Of a stretch of 64,000 bases of DNA, positions 32,992 to 41,047 are shown piece after piece (the stretch's first letter is position 1; each line of letters begins with the position of its first letter). Origin of the DNA: JADZAI01 sp046348585 (lineage in GTDB: Bacteria > Pseudomonadota > Alphaproteobacteria > Micropepsales > Micropepsaceae); the NCBI GenBank assembly GCA_046348585.1, contig JAXMDZ010000001.1, positions 1 through 64,000 of the forward strand, in the 5' to 3' direction. The position numbers were made by a program, and so were the translations under genes. A model generated the notes under the pieces. The model was given only the letters and a program-made list of their open reading frames with translations, ran no database searches and was not told the DNA's origin.

Positions 32992-34791
32992 CTAGAGTCT
33001 GATTTCGCCGCTCGCCATTTTGGCGTAGGTCGCGGCGTCGAGGGGCTTGTAGGTCTTGCTTTCGGGATCGAGCCAGAACATCGGATCGGCGACGGCGGAA
33101 GGATCGAAGCCCTCCTTCACCAGCTCCACCTTGCGATGCTTGAAGGTGCCGGTGATCTCCATCTCGTTCTGCAGCAGGCGGACGATGAGCGGACGCGCAT
33201 AGGCCGCGAGCTGATTTTCCAGATGGGCGGCGAGCCCGGCCAGATCAAGATCGGGGCCGGCGACGAGCGCCGCCATGCCGGCGCGGCCATCGAGGTCGCC
33301 GACCTTCACGCCATAGACATTGGCTTCCTTGATGCCCGGATAGACCGAGATCGCCTCGGCGACTTCGGAGGTGGCGACGTTCTCGCCCTTCCAGCGGAAG
33401 GTGTCGCCGATGCGGTCGACGAAATAGAAATAGCCCTGCGCGTCGCGCCGCAGCAGATCGCCGGTGCGGAAGAAGAGGTCGCCCTTGGCGAAGACGTCGC
33501 GCAGCAGCTTCTTTTCGGTGTCGGAGCCCTTCGAATAACCGTCGAACCGCGTGCGCGGCTCGCCCGCGTCGATGCGGCCGACCGCCTCGCCCGCTTCGCC
33601 CGGCGCGCATTCGATGCAGAAGCCGGTCGCCGGATCGCGCACCGGCTGTTCGGTCTCGATGTCGAACTTGACGACATAGACCGGCACCTTCTTGCGCGCG
33701 TAGTTCGGCACGCGGCCGACCGCGCCGGTCTTGCCGTCGATATTGAGCAGGGCGACGTTGCCTTCGGTCGCGCCGTAGAACTCGACGATCTTCGGGATCT
33801 TGAAGCGGTTCTGGAAGGCCGGCCAGATTTCGGGACGCAGGCCGTTGCCGATCGCCAGGCGCAGCGTGTGCGCGTTCTCCTGCGGATGCGGCGGGGCGTT
33901 GAGCAGATAGCGGCAGAGTTCGCCGATATACTGGAAGAGCGTCGGCTTGTACTTCGCGCAATCCTCCCAGAAATGGCTCGCCGAGAATTTGCGCCGCAGC
34001 ACCACCGAGCCGCCGACCATGAAGACCGTGCCGAGCGCGCAGATGCCGCCGGCCGAGTGGTAGAGCGGCAGCACGTCGTACATCACGTCCTTCGACGTCG
34101 CCCCGACCGAGACCGAGAAGGCCTGCATCATCACCTGCATGCGCAGATGGGTGATGACCGCGGCCTTGGGCAGGCCGGTCGTGCCCGAGGTGTAGATGTA
34201 GAGCGCCTTGTCGGCGCAGGTGAGGCCGTCGCGGAACGGGCGCGGGATCGGCGCCGGGCTCATCTCCGCCAGCGCGGCGTCGAGGTCGGCGGCCCCTTCG
34301 ACCGCGCCGCCGCTCGCCCAGACGGTCAGCGGCGTTTCGATGCGCGGCAGGGCCGAGCGGTAATGTTCGGCGTAGGCAGCGTCGAGAATGAGGTGGCGGG
34401 CGCCCGAGATGTTCAGCGAATGGGCGAGCGGCGCGGCCGTCTGGTGCGTGTTGATGAGCGCGCCGATCGCCCCGATCTTGATGAGGCCGAACCAGGCCAT
34501 GACGAATTCGGGCCGGTTCTCCATCAGGATGGCGACCGCCTCGCCCTTGCCGACCCCCTGCGCCATCGCCCAGCGCGCGAATCGCGCCGCGCCCTGGTCG
34601 AGCGCCTTCCACGAGATGACGCGATCCTCGAAATGGATGGCCGGGGCGTCCGGCGTCTCGCGCACCCAGCGCTCCAGCGCGTCGGCGACGGTCGATGTGC
34701 TGTCCGGCGCGAGGTTTTTCACCCGCGCGCTGAGGCGCGAGCCCATGCGCAGGAAATTGAACTCGCGCGCGATCGCGTCGAAAGCGCCCAT
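32992..34791 (-). CDS. Long-chain acyl-CoA synthetase, FATP/FadD6-like
   Basis: 599 residues. P-loop ALYIYTSGTTGLPKAAVITH, acyl-binding stretch IVEFYGATEGNVALLNIDG, GDLFFRTGDLL and VDRIGDTFRWKGENVATSEV are the typical motifs of the very-long-chain FATP branch, and KHRKVELVKEGFDP lies at the C-terminus. It activates long or very-long-chain fatty acids to CoA thioesters, probably at the membrane. A 30-base gap separates it from the GST gene on the same strand. Confidence 0.9.
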   Translation of the reverse strand: MGAFDAIAREFNFLRMGSRLSARVKNLAPDSTSTVADALERWVRETPDAPAIHFEDRVISWKALDQGAARFARWAMAQGVGKGEAVAILMENRPEFVMAWFGLIKIGAIGALINTHQTAAPLAHSLNISGARHLILDAAYAEHYRSALPRIETPLTVWASGGAVEGAADLDAALAEMSPAPIPRPFRDGLTCADKALYIYTSGTTGLPKAAVITHLRMQVMMQAFSVSVGATSKDVMYDVLPLYHSAGGICALGTVFMVGGSVVLRRKFSASHFWEDCAKYKPTLFQYIGELCRYLLNAPPHPQENAHTLRLAIGNGLRPEIWPAFQNRFKIPKIVEFYGATEGNVALLNIDGKTGAVGRVPNYARKKVPVYVVKFDIETEQPVRDPATGFCIECAPGEAGEAVGRIDAGEPRTRFDGYSKGSDTEKKLLRDVFAKGDLFFRTGDLLRRDAQGYFYFVDRIGDTFRWKGENVATSEVAEAISVYPGIKEANVYGVKVGDLDGRAGMAALVAGPDLDLAGLAAHLENQLAAYARPLIVRLLQNEMEITGTFKHRKVELVKEGFDPSAVADPMFWLDPESKTYKPLDAATYAKMASGEIRL

Positions 34792-34881
34792 GGATTCCGC
34801 CCTATGCCGATCGCCGCGCGCCGCGCGGCCTTTGTCTTGCGCGAAGTGAAGCCGGGGCCGCGCCCCGGCGTCAAGGAACCG

Positions 34882-35421
34882 TCAGTTGGACGGCGGCGGC
34901 GCGACCTTGGCGCGCAGATTGGCGATCACCGCGGCCGCTTCGACCGCCTCGGCATTGGCCCTCGCCGCCTCGGCGTTCAGCATCGCGATGTCGGCATAGG
35001 CGACATAGCGGCGGTCGTCGAAGTCGGAGGCGAAGCGGCCGAAGGGATACCAGAACGGATCGTACCAGGCGTAGCGGCCGTGATAGCCGTAATAGGGAAA
35101 GAAGAAGGGATCGGCATAGACCGGCAGGGCGGTGCGCGCGCTCTCCTGCTCGGTTTCGCGCTTGTCGATGACGAAGTGGGTGTAGCCGGCCGCCACCGTC
35201 ACCTCGGCGGCGCGCAGCATCAGCGCGTCTTCCACCCGCGCCCGCGAGGTCGAGCGCCGGCCGGTGAAGGTGACGCGGTAATGCGTCTCGTCGAGTTTCT
35301 GTTCGCTGTAGCCCGAGCCGCGCTCGCTCGCCTGCGGCCCGTAAAGCGGCGTCGCCGTGCAGGCCCCCAGCATCAGCGCCAGCGTCGCCGCCGCCGCGAG
35401 GCCCATCGTCCGGATCGTCAT
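34882..35421 (-). CDS. CC0125/CC1285-like lipoprotein
   Basis: 179 residues; GGAGAG precedes the ATG at 35421. The signal peptide ends with a lipobox LMLGAC. The body has SGYSEQKLDETHYRVTFTG and a short-repeat helical tail rich in Ala. This is the pattern of a family of Caulobacter-type lipoproteins of unknown function with a GYSE/YRV motif. It sits divergent from a CHAP lipoprotein gene, and upstream of the acyl-CoA synthetase. Confidence 0.78.
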   Translation of the reverse strand: MTIRTMGLAAAATLALMLGACTATPLYGPQASERGSGYSEQKLDETHYRVTFTGRRSTSRARVEDALMLRAAEVTVAAGYTHFVIDKRETEQESARTALPVYADPFFFPYYGYHGRYAWYDPFWYPFGRFASDFDDRRYVAYADIAMLNAEAARANAEAVEAAAVIANLRAKVAPPPSN

Positions 35422-35579
35422 GTCGATCTCTCCACCATTTCGCCCCCGCCCGCTCAATATCGGCCTTGCCGGGCGATTTCGCCAGCCGCCCCGGCGGGCG
35501 CTCTCCGAAAATATTGCTTAAGGGGTCTGTGCCAGGATGCGGGCTCCCTGATCCCGCGACCGATCCCCGCAACCGTCCC

Positions 35580-36098
35580 ATGTCCGCCCGTTTCGCCCGC
35601 CTTGGTTGCATCGCCGCCCCGCTCCTGCTCGCGGCCTGCTCCAGCACGCCCGACTATGACGGCGGGTTCGCCGCCCCGCGCGTCCTCAACGACCATGTGG
35701 AATGCGTGCCCTTCGCCCGGGCCGAGTCGGGGGTCGAGCTGTTCGGCGACGCCCATACCTGGTGGGACCAGGCCGACGGCCTTTACGAGCGCGAGAGCGA
35801 GCCCGAGGAAGGGGCGGTCATGGTGCTGCGCGGCTATAAGCGGTCCGACCGGGGCCATGTCGCCGTCGTCCGCCGCGTCGTCTCCGACCGCGAGATCGTC
35901 ATCGACCACGCCAACTGGCTGAACGACGGCAAGGTCTATCTCGACCAGCCCGTGCTCGACGTTTCGCAAGACAACGACTGGTCGGCGGTGCGGGTGTGGT
36001 ATGCCCCCGGCGGGCAATATGGCGCCCGAGTCTATGCCGTGCAGGGCTTCATCCTGCCGCACGGACGCTTCGCAGGTGCACAAACGGCCCGCAATTAA
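35580..36098 (+). CDS. CHAP-domain lipoprotein (first paralogue)
   Basis: 172 residues. Lipobox LLAAC at Cys20, then a CHAP (Cys/His amidohydrolase-peptidase) domain: catalytic Cys42 in ECVPFARAESG, His93 in RGHVAVVRR and the acid/Asn part in IDHANWLNDGK. CHAP enzymes cut amide bonds in peptidoglycan peptides or glutathionylspermidine. The lipid anchor places it in the envelope facing the periplasm. It is the short version of the next gene, with which it shares about the whole domain. Confidence 0.85.
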   Translation: MSARFARLGCIAAPLLLAACSSTPDYDGGFAAPRVLNDHVECVPFARAESGVELFGDAHTWWDQADGLYERESEPEEGAVMVLRGYKRSDRGHVAVVRRVVSDREIVIDHANWLNDGKVYLDQPVLDVSQDNDWSAVRVWYAPGGQYGARVYAVQGFILPHGRFAGAQTARN

Positions 36099-36113
36099 GG
36101 CTGAAATCCTTAA

Positions 36114-36129
36114 TAACGCCAAGGCGTTA
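36114..36129. terminator. Perfect inverted repeat after the first CHAP gene
   Basis: TAACGCC-AA-GGCGTTA forms a perfect seven-base stem starting 16 bases after the stop at 36098. There is no clean T run, so it may be a terminator, an operator or a processing site. Confidence 0.35.
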
Positions 36130-36219
36130 GCACCGCTTTAACCAAAAAGGTTCCCTTGCGATATCAAGCGGTTAGGCCGCGAGTTCTATTTCCGTTCGTA
36201 ACATTACGCGAACTTTAAG

Positions 36220-36251
36220 TTGACGCCCCCGCCACCCGGTATTTACCCATT
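36220..36251 (+). promoter_or_regulatory. Candidate promoter of the second CHAP gene
   Basis: TTGACG at 36220-36225 is a good -35 hexamer; a TATTTA-like stretch follows after about 14-17 bases (around 36239-36247), before the ATG at 36287. The region is AT-richer than its surroundings. No experimental support. Confidence 0.35.
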
Positions 36252-36286
36252 CGTCCCAGGGACAATTGTTGGTTGGGGCAGGGTAC

Positions 36287-37426
36287 ATGACGGCACGAGG
36301 CCTTCTCGCGCGCACGACGTTTCTGTGCGCGGTGACCGCTCTGACCGCCTGCACGACCGCAAGCCATAACTCCCGCTACGCCGCGGACACGCCGCCGGCC
36401 GCCTCGACCTTCGTCCAGCCCCAGATCACGCCGTCCTCGGCGGCGCTCGCCGAAGTCACCAGCGCCCTCAGCCTGACCGTCCGCCAGATCAACGTCACGG
36501 TGCCGCCGACCGACCGCCTGCTGGCCTCGGCCGACATCCAGCCGCGCACCGTCTGGATCAACCGCAATCTCCAGTGCGTGCCCTTCGCCCGCGAGCGTTC
36601 GGGCGTCGCCATCCGCGGCAACGCCAACACCTGGTGGAAGCAGGCGGCCGGCGATTTCGTCCGCGTGAAGGCCCCGGCGGTCGGCGCGGTCATCGTCATG
36701 CAGACCCGCCGCGGCCATGTCGGCGTGGTGACGAAGATCGTCGACAGCCGCCACATCATCATCGATCACGCCAACTGGCTGAGCAACGGCCAGATCTATC
36801 TCGACCAGCCGGTCATGGACGTGTCGGCCAACAACGACTGGTCGAAAGTCGTCGTCTGGCATCCCAATCTGGGCAAGTTCGGCAAGCGCGCCCTCGCCGT
36901 TTCCGGCTTCATCGTCGATGCGCCCGCCAACGGCAACGCGACGGTCTTCGCCAGCCTGGAAAGCGTGCCGTCGGCGCTGACCGCCAACATCCAGTTCGCC
37001 GCGGTGTCGGCCCCCAAGGCGGCGCCGCTGCCCGAGAGCGCGCCGGAAGCGCCCGCCGCCGAAGCGCCGGTCCTCGTCGCCGACGCCGGCGCCCCCGTCA
37101 CGCCGTCCGCCAAGCCCGCCTCGATCGCGCCGGCCGCCGTTCCGGCCGCGACGATGGTCGCCGCCGCCGAAGCGCAGCCGGTCTATGTCGACACCATCGT
37201 CCCCGGCGCCAAGCCGGGCCGCCTGACCGCGCCGGAAGCCCCGGTGGCGGTCGCCGACGCCTCGCCGGTCCTGGTCGATACGATCGTCCCGGGCGCGAAG
37301 CCCTCCAATCTGGGCGCGACGGCCGTGGCCGTGGTCGCCAAGGGCGAAACCTCCGGCACCGCGACGGCCGTCGAAGCCGCCTTCGTGCCGACCGGCAAGC
37401 CGGCCAGCGTCGCCGCCTTCCGCTGA
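36287..37426 (+). CDS. CHAP-domain lipoprotein (second paralogue, long form)
   Basis: 379 residues. Lipobox LTAC (Cys22), a linker to about residue 90, and a CHAP domain with Cys97 (LQCVPFARERSG), His144 (RRGHVGVVTK) and the acid/Asn region (IDHANWLSNGQ). The domain is closely related to the upstream paralogue, but an Ala/Pro-rich C-terminal tail of about 170 residues is added, with repeats such as VDTIVPGAKP (twice, about 29 residues apart). The tail may tether the enzyme or bind the wall. Probably a peptidoglycan amidase or endopeptidase. Confidence 0.85.
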   Translation: MTARGLLARTTFLCAVTALTACTTASHNSRYAADTPPAASTFVQPQITPSSAALAEVTSALSLTVRQINVTVPPTDRLLASADIQPRTVWINRNLQCVPFARERSGVAIRGNANTWWKQAAGDFVRVKAPAVGAVIVMQTRRGHVGVVTKIVDSRHIIIDHANWLSNGQIYLDQPVMDVSANNDWSKVVVWHPNLGKFGKRALAVSGFIVDAPANGNATVFASLESVPSALTANIQFAAVSAPKAAPLPESAPEAPAAEAPVLVADAGAPVTPSAKPASIAPAAVPAATMVAAAEAQPVYVDTIVPGAKPGRLTAPEAPVAVADASPVLVDTIVPGAKPSNLGATAVAVVAKGETSGTATAVEAAFVPTGKPASVAAFR

Positions 37427-37433
37427 TCCTGAA

Positions 37434-37814
37434 TCAACCGGTCCGATCCGCGCTCGCGAGCCACATGGCCGCGAGCGCCGTCGTTTCGGGCACCCGCCAG
37501 CCGTCCACGACGACGAAGCGCCCGGCCGCGCGGTCGCGCGCCACGGCGGCGTCGTAGCCGTCCGGGGCGAGGCTCGCCTCCAGCCGCGCCGCCAGCGCCT
37601 CGCGCCCCTCGCCCGCCGCGATCCGCGCCCCCAGCGCCTTCAGCGCCGCCGCTTGCGGCAGTCCGGCGAGCGCCGCCAGCGACGCGCCGAGGGCGGTGCG
37701 CCAGAACGCCCAGCGCGGCCAGGTTCCGGCCGCCGTCCCGCCGAGCGCCGCCAGCGCCGCGAGGCCGAGCGTGCGCCGCGTGATGCGCCAGGAGCGATCG
37801 GTCGGGCCGCTCAT
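37434..37814 (-). CDS. Tat-signal small subunit associated with GMC oxidoreductase
   Basis: 126 residues. A twin-arginine-like signal (SWRITRRTLGLAALAALGG) precedes a short helical domain ending in RFVVVDGWRVPETTALAAMWL. This layout resembles the small subunits of periplasmic gluconate/fructose dehydrogenases, which help export the flavoprotein. The start overlaps the end of the GMC gene by four bases. Function inferred from this pairing. Confidence 0.7.
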   Translation of the reverse strand: MSGPTDRSWRITRRTLGLAALAALGGTAAGTWPRWAFWRTALGASLAALAGLPQAAALKALGARIAAGEGREALAARLEASLAPDGYDAAVARDRAAGRFVVVDGWRVPETTALAAMWLASADRTG

Positions 37815-39328
37815 GGCGCGAACGCCTTCTTCAGCCGGTCGGCGAGGCGCAGGGCCAGCGCCACGATGGTCAGCGTCGGGTTCGCCGCCCCCGGCGTCGT
37901 GAACAGCGAGGAGCCCGCGACCCAGAGATTGGCCATGCCGTGCACCCGCCCCTCGCCGTCGCAGACGGAACTGCGCGGATCGTCGCCCATGCGCGTCGTG
38001 CCCATGTGATGATGCCCCCAGGAGGTATCGGCGCGATAGCGGGCGTGCGCCTGCGGGTCGATGCGGATGACCGCCGTGCCGGCCGCCGCGAAGGCTCGGC
38101 CCAGATCTTCCAGATTGGCGAGATAGTCGTCGAGGTCGGCATCGGTCAGCCGCCAGTCGAGCTTGATGCGGCGGTCGCCGAAGCGGTCGCGGTCGGCGGT
38201 CAGCGTGACGCGGCTGTCGGGATTGGGCCGGGTCTCGAACCCGGCGCTGAGATAATGGAGCCGCACCGGCCCGGCGGCGGAGAGCGCCGCCACCGCCGCG
38301 CCGGTCGCCTGAGGCCCCAGCCGCGCTTCGTCCCAGCGGTCGAAGCGCCCGCTTGCGGGATCGAAGGCCGGGCCGGGCTCGTTGATGGTGATGAGGGTCG
38401 AGAGCCGCCCCTTGGCGCGCCGCATCGCTTCGCTCGGCCGGAAGGTCGGGCGATAGCGGCGGCCGCCGACGGTGGTGTCGCGGAAGGCGAAGGGCGCACC
38501 GGTGGCGGGCGAGAGCGCGAGGATCGCCGCGAAGGTCTCGACGATGGGATGCTCGGCGAAATAGCGCCCGACCTGATCGTGGGCGTTGCCGATGCCGCCC
38601 GCGATCTGGCTGTCGGCGTTGAGCAGGAGCTGCGGATTCGAAAGCCCTCCGCAGGCGGCGACGACATGGCGCACCGCCATGGTCAGCGGCGGCGCGCCGT
38701 CGCGCGACAGCACCAGCCCGGTGACGCTCGTCAGATCGTCCGAAAGGCGGATGTCGCTGACCGTGGTGTTCAGCCAGACTGCGACGTCGCTTTGCTCAAG
38801 TTCGGCGCGATAGACCTCGCCCATCCGGGTCGGCGGCGAGAACTCGAACAGCACCGCCTCCATGTCGCCGCCGGGGGCGATGGGGGCCTCGGCCTTCGCC
38901 TCGGCGGCGATGGCGGCGAAATCGTCGTAGCGCGCCGGGCCGAGCTGAAGGATCGGCTGGGCGGCGGCGTAATAGGGCTGAAGCTCGGTCTTGGCGAACG
39001 GCCAGCCCGAGAGCGGCACGAAGTCGCGCGGCTCGAAATCGATGGCGTCCAGCTCGCGGCACCAGCCGCCCCAATGGCCGGTCGTGCCGCCGAACTGGCG
39101 CAGCCGCACATAGGCGAGATCGCCGTAATGCTGTTCGCCGAGCGTGCCCGCGCCGAGATCGGCCGCCTCCTCGCTCCATTCGAGCCCGCCGCTCTCGATG
39201 AGCGCGATCTTGAGGCCGCGTCCGGCGAGCGCCCGGGCGAGCGTGATGCCCGCCGCGCCCGCCCCGACGATGGCGAGGTCCACCTCCAGCGCCGCGCCGC
39301 CGGGCGGCGTGCGGCCGTCAAGAAACAT
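37811..39328 (-). CDS. GMC-family FAD oxidoreductase
   Basis: 505 residues; the ATG at 39328 follows GGCGGGGTCCC. N-terminal FAD motif IVGAGAAGITLARALAG, then GGTTGHWGGWCRELD, and near the C-terminus SWGHHHMGTTRMGDDP and GAANPTLTIVALALR, the active-site His-His/Asn region. This is the two-gene type of sugar or alcohol dehydrogenase (fructose, gluconate, sorbitol) with a separate small Tat subunit, and the large subunit lacks its own signal. The cytochrome c subunit usual in such complexes is not nearby, so the electron acceptor is unknown. Confidence 0.88.
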   Translation of the reverse strand: MFLDGRTPPGGAALEVDLAIVGAGAAGITLARALAGRGLKIALIESGGLEWSEEAADLGAGTLGEQHYGDLAYVRLRQFGGTTGHWGGWCRELDAIDFEPRDFVPLSGWPFAKTELQPYYAAAQPILQLGPARYDDFAAIAAEAKAEAPIAPGGDMEAVLFEFSPPTRMGEVYRAELEQSDVAVWLNTTVSDIRLSDDLTSVTGLVLSRDGAPPLTMAVRHVVAACGGLSNPQLLLNADSQIAGGIGNAHDQVGRYFAEHPIVETFAAILALSPATGAPFAFRDTTVGGRRYRPTFRPSEAMRRAKGRLSTLITINEPGPAFDPASGRFDRWDEARLGPQATGAAVAALSAAGPVRLHYLSAGFETRPNPDSRVTLTADRDRFGDRRIKLDWRLTDADLDDYLANLEDLGRAFAAAGTAVIRIDPQAHARYRADTSWGHHHMGTTRMGDDPRSSVCDGEGRVHGMANLWVAGSSLFTTPGAANPTLTIVALALRLADRLKKAFAP

Positions 39329-39348
39329 GGGACCCCGCCGGAGCGGCG

Positions 39349-40011
39349 TCAGCGCGCCGCGACGCCCGTGCCGATCGGACAGGCGACGCCGGTGCCGCCG
39401 AGCCCGCAATAGCCCTGCGGGTTCTTGTCGAGATATTGCTGATGATAGTCCTCGGCATAATAGAACACCGGCGCGGGCAGGATCTCCGTCGTGATAGGCC
39501 CGAAGCCGCGCGCCTTCAACGCCGCATCGTAGGACGCCCGCGCCGCTTCCGCCTCCGCCTTCTGGGCGTCGGTGAAGGCGTAGATGCCCGAGCGGTACTG
39601 CGTGCCGATGTCGCCGCCCTGGCGCATGCCCTGGGTCGGGTCGTGGTTTTCGAAGAAGACCTTCAGCAGCGCGCCGTAGGACGTGATCTTGGGATCGAAC
39701 ACCACCAGCACGACCTCGTTGTGGCCGGTGAGGCCCGAGCAGACCTCCTCGTAGGTGGGGTTCGGGGTCAGCCCGGCGGCATAGCCGACGGCGGTCGAAT
39801 AGACGCCCGGCTGCTGCCAGAACTTGCGCTCCGCCCCCCAGAAGCAGCCGAGGCCGAACAGCGCCGTTTGCAGCCCCTCGGGCCAGGGCCCCTTCATCGG
39901 GCGGCCGAGCACGGTGTGGGCGGGCGCGACCCGCATCTCGCGGTCGGTGCGTCCGGGCAGCGCCTCTTCGGGCGTGGGGAGGTCGAGCTTCTTGCGCTTG
40001 AGGCCGAGCAT
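39349..40011 (-). CDS. msrA: Peptide methionine-S-sulfoxide reductase MsrA
   Basis: 220 residues. Catalytic Cys56 in FGLGCFWGAERKFW, with the family pattern PNPTYEEVCSGLTGHNEVV and YFYAEDYHQQYL-like YYAEDYHQQYLDKNP. The C-terminal GYCGLGGTGVACP supplies resolving cysteines. It reduces Met-S-sulfoxide in proteins. The start MLGLKRKK was chosen over longer options that would overlap the zinc operator region. It lies upstream of the GMC gene in the same direction and is divergent from the zinc operon. Confidence 0.95.
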   Translation of the reverse strand: MLGLKRKKLDLPTPEEALPGRTDREMRVAPAHTVLGRPMKGPWPEGLQTALFGLGCFWGAERKFWQQPGVYSTAVGYAAGLTPNPTYEEVCSGLTGHNEVVLVVFDPKITSYGALLKVFFENHDPTQGMRQGGDIGTQYRSGIYAFTDAQKAEAEAARASYDAALKARGFGPITTEILPAPVFYYAEDYHQQYLDKNPQGYCGLGGTGVACPIGTGVAAR

Positions 40012-40097
40012 GGCGTGCGTCCTTGTCGTTGGCGCGGGGGTCTTCCCAATGTGGCGAGGGGGGCGCGCCGAATCCAGCCCGCCGGGGCGCGGCGGCG

Positions 40098-40129
40098 TTG
40101 CCGAAAAGGCATGGACGTTATAATGTAAC
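40098..40129 (+). promoter_or_regulatory. Zur-like box over a TATAAT promoter
   Basis: GTTATAATGTAAC (40117-40129) is a near-perfect palindrome similar to the core of bacterial Zur boxes (GTTATAnnATAAC). It contains a perfect -10 hexamer, TATAAT at 40119-40124, with a TTGCCG -35 candidate at 40098-40103 (15-base spacer). Repression by zinc-loaded Zur would block RNA polymerase. Transcription start is predicted at about the first codon of the next ORF. Confidence 0.65.
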
Positions 40130-40132
40130 GAC

Positions 40133-40291
40133 ATGGCCGACGGGCACGCCCACGCGCACCACCATCACAGCCACGCCGCGCCGGCGCGATTCTCGCTGCT
40201 GCGCGCCGGGGCGGGGCAGCGTCTCGCCATGATCGGCGCCGCAGCGGTGATGCTGTGGCTCGCGGTCGCCTGGGCGCTGGGCTGGATCTGA
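40133..40291 (+). CDS. His-rich single-pass membrane microprotein of the zinc operon
   Basis: 52 residues. Seven His lie within the first 14 residues (MADGHAHAHHHHSH), followed by a basic stretch and one transmembrane helix (about residues 31-52, AMIGAAAVMLWLAVAWALGW). The His cluster would face the cytoplasm or periplasm and bind zinc. The ATG is about nine bases after the -10 box, so translation may be leaderless. The stop is three bases before the znuC-like start. It probably stores, senses or hands over zinc for the transporter. I recognise no named family. Confidence 0.75.
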   Translation: MADGHAHAHHHHSHAAPARFSLLRAGAGQRLAMIGAAAVMLWLAVAWALGWI

Positions 40292-40294
40292 GCC

Positions 40295-41047
40295 ATGGCC
40301 GCCGAAGCCCGCCTCGACCTCGACGATCTGACGCTCGGCTATCGCCGCCACCCGGCCGTGCACCATCTCAGCGGCAGCTTCGCATCCGGCTCGCTGACCG
40401 CCGTGACCGGCCCCAACGGGGCGGGCAAGTCGACGCTGCTCAAAGGCATCGCCGGCGAGATCCGGCCGCTGTCGGGCCGCATCCGCCGGTCCGGCCTCGC
40501 CCGGCGCGACATCGCCTATCTGCCGCAGCTCGCCGAGATCGACCGCACCTTTCCGATGAGCGTGCTCGACCTGGTGGCGCTGGGCGCGGTGCGCAGCGCC
40601 GGACTTTTCCGCGCCATCGGCCGGGACGACATGGCGCGGGTCGGGCGGGCGATCGAGACGGTCGGCCTCGCCGGCTTCGAGAACCGTCCGGTCGGCACGC
40701 TTTCGGGCGGACAGCTTCAGCGCGCGCTCTTCGCCCGTGTGCTGGTGCAGGATTCGCGGCTGATCCTGCTGGACGAGCCGTTCGCCGCCATCGATTCCCA
40801 CACCACCGCCGATCTCGTCGCCATCCTCAAACGCTGGAGCGGCGAGGGCCGCACGGTGATCGCCGTGCTGCACGACCACGATCTGGCGCGGCGCGACTTT
40901 CCCGAGGCGCTGCTGCTGGCCCGCGAATGCGTCGCCTGGGGGCCGACCGCCGAGACGCTGAAGCCCGAACGGCTGCTGGAGGCGCGGCGCATGTGCGAGG
41001 CCTTCCACGACGACGCCGCGGTCTGCGACGCGGGGGCGCGGCGATGA
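40295..41047 (+). CDS. znuC: Zinc/metal ABC transporter ATP-binding protein (ZnuC-like)
   Basis: 250 residues. Walker A GPNGAGKST (residues 39-47), signature LSGGQLQRALFARVL (136-150), Walker B LILLDEPF (156-163) and the switch His in VLHDHDLA. It is closest in layout to the cluster 9 metal (Zn/Mn) ATPases. It overlaps the permease gene by four bases and lies immediately downstream of the His-rich microprotein and Zur-like box, which argues for zinc. Confidence 0.92.
   Translation: MAAEARLDLDDLTLGYRRHPAVHHLSGSFASGSLTAVTGPNGAGKSTLLKGIAGEIRPLSGRIRRSGLARRDIAYLPQLAEIDRTFPMSVLDLVALGAVRSAGLFRAIGRDDMARVGRAIETVGLAGFENRPVGTLSGGQLQRALFARVLVQDSRLILLDEPFAAIDSHTTADLVAILKRWSGEGRTVIAVLHDHDLARRDFPEALLLARECVAWGPTAETLKPERLLEARRMCEAFHDDAAVCDAGARR

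Noticed and set aside
32980..35922. 980-residue plus-strand ORF
   Set aside because: Lies antisense to a well-supported acyl-CoA synthetase and a lipoprotein gene and has no recognisable domain.
40295..41047. Possible missing BtuD ATPase
   Set aside because: Its neighbours, Zur-like box and metal-cluster ABC features tie it to the ZnuB permease, not to btuC 35 kb away.
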